Part shown: piece after piece, positions 1 to 9,107 of the stretch
Position numbering within the stretch: the first letter of the stretch is position 1
Layout of the letters: each line of letters begins with the position of its first letter
Source: Stenotrophomonas sp. SAU14A_NAIMI4_8
GTDB taxonomy: Bacteria; Pseudomonadota; Gammaproteobacteria; Xanthomonadales; Xanthomonadaceae
Assembly: GCF_003086695.1 (NCBI RefSeq)
Contig: NZ_CP025999.1
Span: 3,424,344-3,488,343 of the forward strand
Direction of reading: 5' to 3'
DNA: 64,000 bases
Position numbers and translations under genes: made by a program
The notes under the pieces: model-generated
What the model saw: only the letters and a program-made list of their open reading frames with translations
Told to the model about the DNA's origin: nothing
Databases searched by the model: none

Positions 1-132
1 TCGGACCAACGCAATTCCGTGCTGACCCAATGGCTGCACCACTACAACTGGCACCGTCCCCATATGGGGATCGGCGGCCAGCCACCTATCTCCAGAGTGC
101 CGCTGAATAACGTAGTGGGTTTACACAGTTAG
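1..132 (+). CDS. C-terminal end of an IS481-type transposase (partial, cut by window edge)
   Basis: The first 43 codons in frame 1 encode the end of a DDE transposase. The segment WLHHYNWHRPHMGIGGQPP has the YN-x-x-RPH signature found at the C-terminus of IS481/IS3-type integrase cores, and the protein ends in NNVVGLHS followed by TAG at 130-132. The upstream part lies outside the window, so completeness cannot be judged. The stop codon sits next to TTTACACA, which resembles the inward TGTGTAAA end of such elements, so the IS right end is probably at about 127-132. The family is assigned from motif memory. It is probably an intact or recently active insertion sequence, because the sequence directly beyond is ordinary intergenic repeat DNA. 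Confidence 0.75.
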   Translation, partial: SDQRNSVLTQWLHHYNWHRPHMGIGGQPPISRVPLNNVVGLHS

Positions 133-177
133 TCGACTGCTCTTGGCACCCCGCGAAAATCCCGCGCTACGCGCGAT

Positions 178-240
178 AGTCGACTGACAGTCGACTCTAC
201 CCCCATCGGCCCCCATCGGCCCCCATCGGCCCCCATCGTC
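178..240. repeat. SMAG-like palindrome followed by a 10-bp tandem repeat
   Basis: Positions 178-200 read GTAGAGTCGACTGTCAGTC on the minus strand, a GTAG-headed palindrome of SMAG type. It is followed by about four copies of CCCCATCGGC (roughly 200-240), then C-rich sequence up to the otsB start. No gene is seen between 133 and 341. Confidence 0.75.
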
Positions 241-341
241 CCCCGCCCCCGTCCCCCGCTACAACCGTCGGCACCCACCATGGCAGGGCCGTAGCCTGCC
301 CTCGACCTGGCCTACACGCCGCCGCTGGCACCCTGCGGGGC

Positions 342-1100
342 ATGGCTGAACCGCTCCCCCTGCGTCCGCCACCGCCGTTGCTGGACGACGCCTGCGCGTT
401 GTTCCTCGACGTGGATGGCACGCTTATCGAATTCGCCGCACGGCCCGATGCCGTGCACCTGCTACCCGACGTGCGTGAGGCCATCGGCCGCATCAGCGAC
501 CGCCTGGAGGGCGCCGTGGCCCTTGTCAGCGGGAGACCGCTGGAACAACTGGACCAGCTGTTCGCACCGCTGCAACTGCCCGCCGCCGGCCTGCATGGCC
601 ATGAGATGCGCGGCGCCGATGGCCGCGTGCTGCGCGATGACCACGACGACGACACCGGCGAATGGCTGCATGCCCTGCACCAGCAGGCCATGCGCTTCGC
701 CCACGGCTACCCCGGCGTGCTGGTGGAGGAAAAAGGCGTGGGCCTGGCCCTGCACTGGCGTGGCGCACCGCATGCCGGTGACGACGTGCGTGCGTTCGCC
801 GAACGCCATGTGCGCGGCCGGGCCAGCTACCGCCTGCAACCCGGCGACCATGTGGTCGAGTTCGTACCGGTGGGCACCGACAAGGGCCGCGCCCTGCGCC
901 GCATGATGCAGTACCTGCCCTTCCGCGGCCGCCTGCCGGTGTTCCTGGGCGATGACCTGACCGACGAATACGGCTTCGAAGCCGCCAACGGCCAACACGG
1001 CTGGAGCGTGCTGATTGGCGAACGCGAGCCCAGTGCCGCGGTGTTCGCCCTGCCCGACATACGCAGCGTGCACGCCTGGCTGCGTGAGAATGCCTATTGA
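342..1100 (+). CDS. otsB: Trehalose-6-phosphate phosphatase OtsB
   Basis: The 252-residue protein removes phosphate from trehalose-6-phosphate, the second step of the OtsAB pathway for the compatible solute trehalose in the cytoplasm. HAD-superfamily motif I is clear at residues 21-29 (FLDVDGTLI; Asp23 nucleophile and Asp25 acid/base). A motif II region SGRPLEQLDQLF follows near residue 63, and motif III/IV GDDLTDEYGF lies near residue 204. Length fits the family (about 250-270). It is first in an apparent three-gene operon with a GH15 hydrolase (39-bp gap) and otsA. The ATG at 342 has no strong ribosome binding site, but no better in-frame start is present upstream of motif I. Confidence 0.95.
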   Translation: MAEPLPLRPPPPLLDDACALFLDVDGTLIEFAARPDAVHLLPDVREAIGRISDRLEGAVALVSGRPLEQLDQLFAPLQLPAAGLHGHEMRGADGRVLRDDHDDDTGEWLHALHQQAMRFAHGYPGVLVEEKGVGLALHWRGAPHAGDDVRAFAERHVRGRASYRLQPGDHVVEFVPVGTDKGRALRRMMQYLPFRGRLPVFLGDDLTDEYGFEAANGQHGWSVLIGEREPSAAVFALPDIRSVHAWLRENAY

Positions 1101-1139
1101 CCCCCGGCCCCCACGGCCATAACCGGATATTTCTGCGTG

Positions 1140-2921
1140 ATGACCCAACCCGATCTTGATCTGGGCGTGGTCGGCAACGGCAGCTTCGGCGCCCTGGTCG
1201 ACAAGCAGGCCCGCGTGGTGTGGAGCTGCCTGCCCACCTTCGATGGCGACCCCACGTTCTGTGCACTGCTGTCGCCCAACCAACAGGAAGGTGGCGATTT
1301 CGCCATCGAACTGGAGGATTTCGCCAGCAGCGAGCAGAGCTACCTGACCAACACGGCCATCCTGCGCACCGTGCTGCACGACCACCATGGTGGCGCGCTG
1401 GAAATCCTCGATTTCGCCCCGCGCTGGCGCCAGAACGACCGCTTCTACCGACCGGTCAGCCTGATCCGCCAGGTGCGCCCGCTGGCCGGCAGCCCTCGCA
1501 TCGTGGTGCGCGCACGGCCGCTGGCCGACTGGGGCGCGCGCGTGCCCGAATCGACCTGGGGCAGCAACCACGTGCGCTGGATCCTGCCCGATCACGTGCT
1601 GCGCCTGACCACCGACGTGCCGGTGCGCTTCGTGCGCGATGGCCTGCCGTTCGTGCTCAACCACCCCATCCATCTGGTGCTGGGCGTGGACGAATCGCTG
1701 AACCGCTCCATCAGCGGCTACGTGCAGGAAGCCTTCCAGCGCACGCGCGACTACTGGCGCGAATGGGTGCGCTACCTGTCCATTCCGCTGGAATGGCAGG
1801 ACGCGGTGATCCGCAGTGCGATCACCCTGAAGCTGTGCCAGTACGAAGACAGCGGCGCGATCATCGCGGCCATGACCACCTCCATTCCCGAAGCGCCCGG
1901 CAGCGTGCGCAACTGGGATTACCGCTACTGCTGGCTGCGCGATGCGGCCTTCGTGGTGCGCGCGTTGAACCGCCTGGGCGCCACCCGCACCATGGAACAG
2001 TTCCTGGGCTACATCTTCAACCTGGCCACCACCGACGGCACGCTGCAGCCGCTGTACGGCATCGGTTTCGAGGCCAAGCTGGACGAAGATGAAGTGCCCA
2101 CACTGTCCGGTTACCGTGGCATGGGCCCGGTGCGCCGCGGCAACCTGGCCTGGGTGCAGCGCCAGCACGATGTCTACGGCAGCGTGGTGCTGGCCTCCAC
2201 ACAGCTGTTCTTCGACCGCCGCCTGCAGGACCCGGGCGATGCCCACACCTTCGCTCGGCTGGAACCGCTGGGCGAACAGGCCTTCGCCCTGCACGACGTG
2301 CCCGATGCGGGCCTGTGGGAATTCCGCGGCCGCACCGAAGTACACACCTATACCAGCGCCATGTGCTGGGCCGCCTGCGACCGCCTGTGCAAGATCGCCG
2401 TGCGCCTGAAGCGCGACGACCGCGCGCAGTACTGGCGCGAGCGCGCCGACACCATCCACGCGCGCATCATGGCCGAGGCCTGGAGTGATGAACACGGCCA
2501 CTTCACCGACACTTTCGGTGGCCACCGCCTGGACGCCTCGTTGCTGCTGCTGGCCGATATCGGCTTCATCGATGCAATGGACGCGCGCTTCATCGCCACC
2601 GTGGAAGCCATCGGCCGCGACTTGAAGCACGGCAATTCGTTGTACCGCTACGTGGCGCCGGATGACTTCGGCGAACCGGAAACCAGCTTCACCATCTGCA
2701 CCTTCTGGTACATCGATGCGCTGGCTGCAATCGGCCGCATGGACGAAGCACGCGAGATGTTCGAGCTGCTGCTGAAGCAGCGCAACCACCTGGGCCTGCT
2801 GTCCGAAGACCTGGCCTTCGATGGCGGCGAAGCCTGGGGCAACTTCCCGCAGACGTACTCGCACGTGGGGCTGATCACCGCCGCCATGCGCCTGTCGCGG
2901 TCCTGGCAGGAGGCCTCGTGA
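1140..2921 (+). CDS. Glycoside hydrolase family 15 protein (glucoamylase/trehalase type)
   Basis: The 593-residue cytoplasmic protein has no signal peptide. It has an N-terminal beta-rich domain (about 1-230) beginning LGVVGNGSFGALVD, then an (alpha/alpha)6 GH15 domain with the substrate-binding NWDYRYCWLRDAAF motif near residue 260 and the C-terminal LLSEDLAFDGGEAWGNFPQTY block, where the catalytic base glutamate of this family is expected. Family members hydrolyse alpha-linked glucosides; some actinobacterial and archaeal ones are trehalases. Its place between otsB and otsA, with a 4-bp overlap with otsA, argues for a role in trehalose or glucan turnover. GTG at 1137 directly precedes the chosen ATG; either could start. 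Substrate is unproven. Confidence 0.9.
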   Translation: MTQPDLDLGVVGNGSFGALVDKQARVVWSCLPTFDGDPTFCALLSPNQQEGGDFAIELEDFASSEQSYLTNTAILRTVLHDHHGGALEILDFAPRWRQNDRFYRPVSLIRQVRPLAGSPRIVVRARPLADWGARVPESTWGSNHVRWILPDHVLRLTTDVPVRFVRDGLPFVLNHPIHLVLGVDESLNRSISGYVQEAFQRTRDYWREWVRYLSIPLEWQDAVIRSAITLKLCQYEDSGAIIAAMTTSIPEAPGSVRNWDYRYCWLRDAAFVVRALNRLGATRTMEQFLGYIFNLATTDGTLQPLYGIGFEAKLDEDEVPTLSGYRGMGPVRRGNLAWVQRQHDVYGSVVLASTQLFFDRRLQDPGDAHTFARLEPLGEQAFALHDVPDAGLWEFRGRTEVHTYTSAMCWAACDRLCKIAVRLKRDDRAQYWRERADTIHARIMAEAWSDEHGHFTDTFGGHRLDASLLLLADIGFIDAMDARFIATVEAIGRDLKHGNSLYRYVAPDDFGEPETSFTICTFWYIDALAAIGRMDEAREMFELLLKQRNHLGLLSEDLAFDGGEAWGNFPQTYSHVGLITAAMRLSRSWQEAS

Positions 2922-4282
2922 GTCGTCTGGTTGTGGTTTCCAACCGCGTGGCCCTGCCTGGCGAAAACCGCGCCGGCGGCCTGGCGGTGGGCCTGCTGGC
3001 CGCACTGAAGGAGCGCGGTGGCCTGTGGTTCGGCTGGAGCGGCAAGAGCGTGCGCGAAGGCAGCGGCACCCTGCACCGGCAGAAAGACGGCGATATCGAA
3101 TTCGTCACCCTGGACCTGAGCAAGCGCGAGGTGGATGGCTACTACAACGGCTTCGCCAACCGCACGCTGTGGCCGCTGCTGCACTTCCGCCTTGACCTGG
3201 TGGACTACGACCGCGGCACGCGCGAGACCTACCAGAAGGTCAACGCCCTGTTTGCCGACAAACTGGCACCGCTGCTGCGCGAAGACGATATCGTCTGGAT
3301 CCACGACTACCATCTGATTCCGCTGGGCGCGCTGCTGCGCGAACGTGGCATTGGCTGCCGCATCGGCTTCTTCCTGCACATTCCGATGCCATCGGCGGAT
3401 CTGCTGCAGGCCATGCCCGACCACCTGCGCCTGTTCTCGGCGCTGTACGCCTACGATCTGGTCGGCTTCCAGACCCAGCGCGATACCGACCGTTTCCAGA
3501 CCTACCTGCGCCTGTTCGGCGGCGGCAAGGTGCTGGGCGATGGCCAGCTTGAAGCGCCCGGCGGCCGACGCTTCCGTGCGGCCGCCTTCCCCATCGGCAT
3601 CGATACCGCGTTGATTGCCCGGCAGGCCGGCACCGCTGCCAGCAAGGCCGCAGTGAAGGACCTGCGCAGCAGCCTGCGCGACCGCCAGCTGGCCATCGGC
3701 GTAGACCGCCTGGATTATTCCAAGGGCCTGCCCGAGCGCTTCCGCGGTTTCGAACGCTACCTGGAACGCCACCCCGACCAGCGCGGCTCGCTGACCTACC
3801 TGCAGATCGCGCCGGTATCGCGCGGCGATGTGAGCGAGTACCGCCAGCTGCGCAGCACGCTGGAACAGATTGCCGGCCACATCAACGGTGGCCACGCCGC
3901 GCCGGACTGGACCCCGCTGCGCTACGTCAACCAGAACTTCACCCATGCCACCCTGACCGGCTTCTACCGCGCCGCTGCGGTCGGCCTGGTCACGCCGCTG
4001 CGCGATGGCATGAACCTGGTAGCCAAGGAATATGTGGCCTCGCAGGACCCGGAAGATCCTGGCGTGCTGGTGCTGTCACTGCTGGCCGGCGCCGCCGACG
4101 AAATGAAGCAGGCACTGCTGGTGAACCCCTACGACCTGGATGGCATGGCCGACGCCATCGCCACCGCCGCCACCATGTCGCTGCGCCGCCGCAAGGAACG
4201 CTGGCACGCCATGATGGAGCACCTGCGCACCTACGATATCAACCACTGGCGGCGCAGCTATCTGGAAGCGCTGGAGGGGTGA
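2918..4282 (+). CDS. otsA: Alpha,alpha-trehalose-phosphate synthase OtsA (GT20)
   Basis: The 454-residue enzyme transfers glucose from UDP-glucose to glucose-6-phosphate, giving trehalose-6-phosphate. Family landmarks are the N-terminal [20 protein letters not shown] loop, [18 protein letters not shown] near residue 127, [15 protein letters not shown] near residue 262 and [13 protein letters not shown] near residue 362, which binds the nucleotide sugar. Length is close to E. coli OtsA (474). The GTG start overlaps the stop of the GH15 gene by 4 bp (GTGA), suggesting translational coupling; a purine-rich CAGGAGG sits just upstream at about 2907-2913. The operon ends in a cluster of GTAG palindromes rather than a classic terminator. 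Confidence 0.96.
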   Translation: MSRLVVVSNRVALPGENRAGGLAVGLLAALKERGGLWFGWSGKSVREGSGTLHRQKDGDIEFVTLDLSKREVDGYYNGFANRTLWPLLHFRLDLVDYDRGTRETYQKVNALFADKLAPLLREDDIVWIHDYHLIPLGALLRERGIGCRIGFFLHIPMPSADLLQAMPDHLRLFSALYAYDLVGFQTQRDTDRFQTYLRLFGGGKVLGDGQLEAPGGRRFRAAAFPIGIDTALIARQAGTAASKAAVKDLRSSLRDRQLAIGVDRLDYSKGLPERFRGFERYLERHPDQRGSLTYLQIAPVSRGDVSEYRQLRSTLEQIAGHINGGHAAPDWTPLRYVNQNFTHATLTGFYRAAAVGLVTPLRDGMNLVAKEYVASQDPEDPGVLVLSLLAGAADEMKQALLVNPYDLDGMADAIATAATMSLRRRKERWHAMMEHLRTYDINHWRRSYLEALEG

Positions 4283-4293
4283 CCGCACCGTTG

Positions 4294-4411
4294 GTAGAGT
4301 CGAGCTTGCTCGACTGCTGCACAACCAGTCGAGCAAGCTCGACTCTACAGACAGGCCAGTCGAGCATGGCTCGACTCTACATACAGAGCAGTCGAGCAAG
4401 CTCGACTCTAC
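4294..4411. repeat. Cluster of four SMAG-like GTAG palindromes
   Basis: Four copies of GTAGAGTCGAGC(TT/CA)GCTCGACT lie at 4294-4316 (forward) and 4327-4348, 4358-4380 and 4390-4411 (reverse). They fill the convergent gap between otsA and the DCC-protein gene and can form nested hairpins. They match the SMAG palindrome type described from S. maltophilia (recalled from the literature, not searched). Confidence 0.85.
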
Positions 4412-4423
4412 GGGAATGGGCGG

Positions 4424-4936
4424 TCAATCCAGGAAGCGCGCGGCCTGTTCCGCGCTGGGCAGGAAGCAGGCCTCGTGGCGCCCGAACCAGCGGTAGCGGT
4501 TGCGCGCCAACACGCGGTACGCGCGGTCGCGCCACGCCTGCGGCAGCACGCGCAGCGCGCCGGCCAGCCGCCACGGCCCGCCCAGGCCGGCCAACACCCG
4601 CAGGATCGCGTTGGTGTCGGTCCAGGCGCCCTGTGCGTCCACCAGCAGGAAGGACAGCGGGTCGTTCGGGTCCAGCCCGTGCGCGCGCAACAGGCCACTG
4701 CCGTGCGCGCCCTGCATGGCGGCGAAGCGGTAGCGGCCGTGGCGGTCGAAGCGCAGCAGGAAGCGCACCCAGCGGCTGCACAGCGCGCAGACGCCGTCGA
4801 AGACGATCACGGCTGGCGGGATGGGGTCAGAGCCCTTTTCTGCCGAAAAGGGATCTGACCCCGCCGCGACCAAGGGGTCGGATCCCTTCCCGCCAGGGAA
4901 GGGCTCTGACCCCGTAACGGGCTCACCCCGGCTCAT
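4424..4936 (-). CDS. DCC-family thiol-disulfide oxidoreductase-like protein with repeat-encoded N-terminus
   Basis: The 170-residue protein belongs to the DUF393/DCC family: after residue 42 it begins AVIVFDGVCALCSRWVRFLL, containing the DxxCxxC motif that gives the family its name. The biochemical role of the family is not settled. The ATG at 4936 overlaps the pgeF stop in an ATGA, so coupling to pgeF is likely. The first 42 residues (GSEPFPGGKGSDPL..) are not family sequence: they are translated from two hairpin repeats at 4823-4914. A GTG at 4810 would give a normal-length 128-residue protein, but it has no visible ribosome binding site. So the product is either extended by repeat-derived sequence or started internally. 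Confidence 0.85.
   Translation of the reverse strand: MSRGEPVTGSEPFPGGKGSDPLVAAGSDPFSAEKGSDPIPPAVIVFDGVCALCSRWVRFLLRFDRHGRYRFAAMQGAHGSGLLRAHGLDPNDPLSFLLVDAQGAWTDTNAILRVLAGLGGPWRLAGALRVLPQAWRDRAYRVLARNRYRWFGRHEACFLPSAEQAARFLD
4823..4914. repeat. Two hairpin repeats of the GGGGTCAGAGCCC family, inside coding sequence
   Basis: Copies at 4823-4862 and about 4873-4914 are inverted repeats in which GGGGTCAGA pairs with TCTGACCCC around a pyrimidine/purine arm. Both are read in frame by the minus-strand DCC gene as repeated GSDP/KGSDP peptides. Confidence 0.8.
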
Positions 4937-5700
4937 GCCATCCACACCAGGGTGGCCATGCGCCCGGTACGGCGATCGCGGCGGTGCGAATACAGATCCG
5001 GGTCGGCCATGGTGGACACCGTGCCACCATGGATGTTGGCCGGATCCAAGCCCGCGCTCTGCAGGCGCTGCCGCGCCAACGCGAACAGGTCCACCTTCCA
5101 GTGCCCCTGGCGGGTGGCCACGAATGCGGCCGCGGCCACCGGGTCGTGGCCGACGAAGGCGTGGTACACCTCTTCGCCGATTTCGTAGTCCTGCGGCCCG
5201 GCCGCCGGGCCCAGCCAGGCGCGCAGCTGCGCCGGGGCGGTGCTCATCGCCGCCACCGTGTGTTCCAGCATGCCGTCGGCCAGCCCGCGCCACCCGGCAT
5301 GGGCGGCGCCCACTTCGCTGCCATCGGCGGCGGCAAACACCACCGGCAGGCAATCGGCGGTCAGGATGGCCAGCACCACGCCCCGTTCAGAGGTGACCGA
5401 CGCATCGGCCACCGGCTCGCTGGCGCCTGCCTGCGGCGGCGCGTTGAAGCGCAGCACCGTGCTGCTGTGTACCTGGCGCAGCCAGTGCGGCGCCGACGGC
5501 AGCGCCAGGCCCTGCTGCAGCAGCTGGCGGTTGTGCTCCACGTTGGCCGGGGTATCGCCATCGGCAGCATGCCGGTTGCCCAGGTTGAACTGGTCGAACG
5601 GCGCCGGCGAAATACCTGCGCCGTGGCGACGGGTGGTCAGCGCCCGCACTCCCGGCGGTGCCGGCCAGTCAGCCTGCAGCAGCGGCAGTGCGGCGGCCAT
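4933..5700 (-). CDS. pgeF: Peptidoglycan editing factor PgeF (YfiH, polyphenol oxidase family)
   Basis: This 255-residue protein is of the YfiH/laccase-domain family. E. coli PgeF is proposed to remove wrongly incorporated L-Ser-containing muropeptide precursors; other members show adenosine deaminase or phenol oxidase activity. Zinc-ligand and catalytic motifs are visible: RQVHSSTV near residue 80 (His), LTADCLPVVF near residue 118 (Cys) and GAAHAGWRGLADG near residue 136 (His). It sits in a minus-strand operon after rluD (1-nt overlap, TAATG) and before the DCC gene (ATGA overlap). The rluD-yfiH pairing is conserved in many proteobacteria, which supports the assignment. Confidence 0.93.
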   Translation of the reverse strand: MAAALPLLQADWPAPPGVRALTTRRHGAGISPAPFDQFNLGNRHAADGDTPANVEHNRQLLQQGLALPSAPHWLRQVHSSTVLRFNAPPQAGASEPVADASVTSERGVVLAILTADCLPVVFAAADGSEVGAAHAGWRGLADGMLEHTVAAMSTAPAQLRAWLGPAAGPQDYEIGEEVYHAFVGHDPVAAAAFVATRQGHWKVDLFALARQRLQSAGLDPANIHGGTVSTMADPDLYSHRRDRRTGRMATLVWMA

Positions 5701-6689
5701 TACCAGCGGTCCCGCTCGCGCGCAGCGAAGGCTTCGCTGTCTTCGCGCAGCACCTTCATCAGGTGCAGCATGTCGGCCGGCACCGGCGCACTGTTGCGCA
5801 CCGGCTGGCCGGTGATCGGGTGCACGAACTCCAGGGTTTCAGCGTGCAGCGCCTGGCGCTTGAAGCCGCGCAGTGCGGCCACCAGTTCGTCGCTGGCGCC
5901 CTTGGGCAGCTTCAGCGCGCCGCCGTACAGCGGGTCACCCACGATCGGGTGGCGCAGGTGCGCCATGTGCACGCGGATCTGGTGGGTGCGGCCGGTTTCC
6001 AGGCGGCACTCCAGCGCGGTGTGGGCGCGGAAGCGCTCGCGCAGGCGGTAATGGGTCACCGCTTCCTTGCCATCTTCGCGCACGCCCATCTTCAGGCGGT
6101 CGCGCGGGTGGCGGTCGATCGGGGCATCGGCGGTACCGCCGGCCACCAGCGCGCCCATCACCACGGCCAGGTACTGGCGGTGCACATCGCGCGCGGCCAG
6201 CTGTTCCACCAGCGCGGTCTGCGCTTCTAGGGTACGGGCCACCACCATCACGCCGCTGGTGTCCTTGTCCAGGCGGTGCACGATGCCGGCGCGCGGCAGC
6301 ACGGCCACCGACGGGTCGCGGTACAGCAGGGCGTTCACCAGGGTGCCGCTGTGGTTGCCGGCGCCGGGGTGCACCACCAGGCCCACCGGCTTGTTGATCA
6401 CCAGCAGGTGCTCATCCTCGAACAGCACGTCCAGCGGGATGTCTTCGGGCTGGGCGTCGGTCTGGGTGTCCAGCACGACGGTCAGGCTCACCACCTCGCC
6501 GCCGCGCAGCGGGTCGCGCGGGCGGGCCTGGGCGCCGTCCAGCAGCACATCGCCGGATTTGATCCACTCGGTCAGGCGCGAGCGGGAATATTCGGGGAAC
6601 AGCTCGGCCACAACGGCGTCGAAACGCCGGCCGGCGGCGGTATCGGGAACGATGGCCTGGCGGGCCGATTCGGAAGTTTGTTCAGACAT
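5700..6689 (-). CDS. rluD: 23S rRNA pseudouridine(1911/1915/1917) synthase RluD
   Basis: The 329-residue protein isomerises uridines in helix 69 of 23S rRNA. An S4 RNA-binding domain occupies about residues 20-80 ([20 protein letters not shown]), followed by the RluA-type catalytic domain with [17 protein letters not shown] near residue 135, which contains the catalytic Asp. [20 protein letters not shown] near residue 229 follows. The start MSEQTSE at 6689 was chosen because it gives the usual length; the open frame continues 117 codons upstream across the bamD promoter region and is not family-like. The gene is divergent from bamD (112-bp gap), an arrangement common in gammaproteobacteria. 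Confidence 0.95.
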   Translation of the reverse strand: MSEQTSESARQAIVPDTAAGRRFDAVVAELFPEYSRSRLTEWIKSGDVLLDGAQARPRDPLRGGEVVSLTVVLDTQTDAQPEDIPLDVLFEDEHLLVINKPVGLVVHPGAGNHSGTLVNALLYRDPSVAVLPRAGIVHRLDKDTSGVMVVARTLEAQTALVEQLAARDVHRQYLAVVMGALVAGGTADAPIDRHPRDRLKMGVREDGKEAVTHYRLRERFRAHTALECRLETGRTHQIRVHMAHLRHPIVGDPLYGGALKLPKGASDELVAALRGFKRQALHAETLEFVHPITGQPVRNSAPVPADMLHLMKVLREDSEAFAARERDRW

Positions 6690-6801
6690 GGCAAGGGGGA
6701 TCTTTGAAATTTTGGGGTCCGGGCGGCCGGTTTCAGTCGCAGGACAGGACACTAGGCTATCATCGACCCTTCGTATTCCAGACGCGTCCCGCCTTGACCC
6801 C

Positions 6802-7689
6802 ATGATCCGACGCTCCGCCATGCTCTCCGCGCCCGTCCGCCTCACCGCCCTGCTGCTGGTGCTGGTCATCGCCGCCACCGGTTGCCACCGCGGTGCCAAG
6901 AAGGGGGATCGCCCCGATGAAGGCACGCCTGTCGAACAGCTGTACGACAAGAGCCACGCGCTCATGAAGGGCGGCAACTGGAGCGGCGCCGAAGCCAGCT
7001 TCCGCCGTCTGGTGGCCCAGTACCCGTACGGCCCGTACACCGAACAGGCGATGATCGAGACCGCCTACGCCCAGTACAAGGCCGGCAAGCACGATGACGC
7101 GGTGTCCAGCATCGACCGCTTCATCCGCACCTACCCGACCCACCGCAACATCGCCTACCTGTACTACCTGCGCGGCCTGGCCAACTCCAATCGCAATACG
7201 GTTTTCCTGCGCCGCGTATGGTCGCTGGATCCCAGCCGCCGCGATCTGTCGACCCCGCACCAGGCCTATGCCGACTTCAACATCGTGGTGGACCGTTACC
7301 CGAACAGCCGCTACGCCGCCGATGCGCGCCAGCGCATGATCGTGCTGCGTGACGTGTTCGCCCAGCACGAGCTGGACAACGCCCTGTACTACCTGCGCCG
7401 CGAAGCCTATGTTTCCGCCGCCGGCCGCGCCAACTTCCTGCTGGAAACCTACCCGCAGAGCGCGTACCAGTACGACGCCGTGGCGGTGCTGGGCGAAGCC
7501 TACACCCACCTGGGCAACAAGACGCTGGCCGACGATGCCCGCCGCGTGCTGACCCTGAACCAGCCCACCCACCCGTGGCTGGAAGGCAAGTGGCCCAAGT
7601 ACCCGTGGATGATCCGCAAGCTGAACCCGTTCGCCGGCGAGAAGTCCGCCAGCACCGGCCAGCGCAACGCACGGCTGGAAAAGAAGTAA
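6802..7689 (+). CDS. bamD: Outer membrane protein assembly factor BamD (lipoprotein)
   Basis: The 295-residue lipoprotein of the BAM complex helps insert beta-barrel proteins into the outer membrane. The signal peptide ends in the lipobox-like IAATGC at about residues 23-28 (Cys28 lipidation). It is followed by TPR-like repeats typical of BamD ([23 protein letters not shown], then [21 protein letters not shown] and [18 protein letters not shown]). Length is slightly above E. coli BamD (245), with a charged C-terminal tail. ATG 6802 was chosen; an in-frame ATG at 6820 is also possible. A strong intrinsic terminator follows at 7697. The gene is divergent from rluD. Confidence 0.95.
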   Translation: MIRRSAMLSAPVRLTALLLVLVIAATGCHRGAKKGDRPDEGTPVEQLYDKSHALMKGGNWSGAEASFRRLVAQYPYGPYTEQAMIETAYAQYKAGKHDDAVSSIDRFIRTYPTHRNIAYLYYLRGLANSNRNTVFLRRVWSLDPSRRDLSTPHQAYADFNIVVDRYPNSRYAADARQRMIVLRDVFAQHELDNALYYLRREAYVSAAGRANFLLETYPQSAYQYDAVAVLGEAYTHLGNKTLADDARRVLTLNQPTHPWLEGKWPKYPWMIRKLNPFAGEKSASTGQRNARLEKK

Positions 7690-7696
7690 GAAAGCG

Positions 7697-7725
7697 AAGG
7701 GCCCCGCAAGGGGCCCTTTCCTTTT
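7697..7725 (+). terminator. Rho-independent terminator after bamD
   Basis: A perfect 9-bp stem AAGGGCCCC / GGGGCCCTT with a GCAA tetraloop (7697-7718) is followed by TCCTTTT. It begins 8 bp after the bamD stop. Confidence 0.93.
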
Positions 7726-7743
7726 GGGCGTTGGGAATACCCC

Positions 7744-7790
7744 ATCCACGCATGGCGTGGATCTACTGTAGATCCACGCCATGCGTGGAT
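7744..7790. repeat. Mirror pair of SMAG-like palindromes
   Basis: GTAGATCCACGCCATGCG-type elements face away from each other at 7744-7766 and 7768-7790 with one base between them, giving a 47-bp near-perfect inverted repeat between bamD and the lipase gene. Confidence 0.85.
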
Positions 7791-7903
7791 GGCGGGATTA
7801 GGAATTCTACGAATCCGCAGCCATTGCGATCCTGTTCCCAGACCCAACCCGCACCGCCTTCCACACTCCCGTGCACGGCCATCCCCGCCTGCCTGGAGTC
7901 CGC

Positions 7904-9097
7904 ATGACCTCAATCGTTTCCCGCACCCGCCCGCTGCTGGCCGCCGTCGCTGCCACCCTGCTGGGCCTGCCCGTGGCTGCCCAGGCGGCCGAGCCCGGCG
8001 ATCTGCTCTCCGCCGCCCCCTACCGCGCCGAGTGGGTGCCCTCGAAGGCGGCCCAGGCCTACCTGTTGCGCTATCTCACCCCCGACCACAGCGGCCGCCT
8101 GGCCCGGGGCACCGGGCTGCTCTACCTGCCTGCCGGCACCGCGTCGGCGGGCGGCTGGCCGGTGGTTTCCTGGGCGCATGGCACCCAGGGCATTGCCAAC
8201 CACTGCGCGCCGTCGGTGTCCGGCCCCACCCATCCCGAGCGCGACGGGCGCTTCCTGGACCACTTCCTCGGCCAGGGCTATGCCGTGGTCGCTGCCGATT
8301 ACCAGGGCTTGGGCACTCCGGGCCAGCACACCTACCTGCACGTGCGCACCGCCGCGCGCAACAGCATCGACATGGTCAAGGCCAGCCACCAGTTCCTGGA
8401 CGGCGGGCGTCTGTCGCCCCGCTGGGTCTCGGTGGGCTATTCGCAGGGGGCGTCGGCCGCGCTGAGCGCCGGCCACCTGGCGGCCGACTACGCCGGCCCC
8501 GCCCTGCAGTTCAAGGGCAGCTTCACCGCTGGCACGCCCACGGCCGTGGAGATCACCGCGCTGGTGATGCGGCCTGACAACCGCACCGCCAACCCCGGGG
8601 CACTGAACGCCTATCACGCCTATCTGCTCGATGGCCTGCTGCAGGTGGCGCCGCACATCGACCGCGTGCTGAGCCCGCAGGGAAGGGCCCGCGTCGCGCT
8701 GGCCCGCCAGCACTGCCTGACCGATCTGGCCGCGCAGCTGGACGGCGCCAGCACCGGTGAGATGTTCAGCGCGCCATTGACCACGGTGCCGGGCATCTGG
8801 CCGCTGCTGCATGACTATCTGGGCGTGCCACGGCGTGGTTTCACCCAGCCGTTGATGCTGGCCCACGGCACCGGCGACCAGGATGTGCCCTACCTGACCA
8901 CGCTGCTGTACGCCGCCGGTCTGGCCCTGCGTGGCGAGCCGGTGGCCTTCCGGCAGTACCCGGTCGACCACCGCGGCACGCTGGATGCGGCCGCAGCCGA
9001 TGGGCTGGCGTTCGTGCGCGCACGGCTGGAGGATGCCCGCTTCGACCCCGCAGCCGAATTGGCGGGGCTGGAACAACAGCTCGACGCCGCACGATGA
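7904..9097 (+). CDS. Secreted lipase/alpha-beta hydrolase family protein
   Basis: The 397-residue protein has a Sec signal peptide (TRPLLAAVAATLLGLPVAAQA, predicted cut AQA-AE near residue 24), so it is exported. The mature part resembles the secretory-lipase branch of alpha/beta hydrolases: VVSWAHGTQGIANHCAPS gives the oxyanion-region HG near residue 87, VGYSQGASAA near residue 180 is the GxSxG nucleophile elbow (Ser), and LMLAHGTGDQDVPY near residue 317 carries the expected Asp. His in YPVDHRGTLDAA near residue 353 completes a triad. Start ATG 7904 has TGGAG upstream; an earlier GTG frame start at 7871 lacks this. Substrate cannot be told. Confidence 0.88.
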   Translation: MTSIVSRTRPLLAAVAATLLGLPVAAQAAEPGDLLSAAPYRAEWVPSKAAQAYLLRYLTPDHSGRLARGTGLLYLPAGTASAGGWPVVSWAHGTQGIANHCAPSVSGPTHPERDGRFLDHFLGQGYAVVAADYQGLGTPGQHTYLHVRTAARNSIDMVKASHQFLDGGRLSPRWVSVGYSQGASAALSAGHLAADYAGPALQFKGSFTAGTPTAVEITALVMRPDNRTANPGALNAYHAYLLDGLLQVAPHIDRVLSPQGRARVALARQHCLTDLAAQLDGASTGEMFSAPLTTVPGIWPLLHDYLGVPRRGFTQPLMLAHGTGDQDVPYLTTLLYAAGLALRGEPVAFRQYPVDHRGTLDAAAADGLAFVRARLEDARFDPAAELAGLEQQLDAAR

Positions 9098-9107
9098 TGG
9101 GTTGGTG

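Noticed and set aside
462..3005. An 847-codon minus-strand open frame opposite the trehalose genes
   Set aside because: The plus-strand genes have clear family motifs; the antisense product is compositionally biased.
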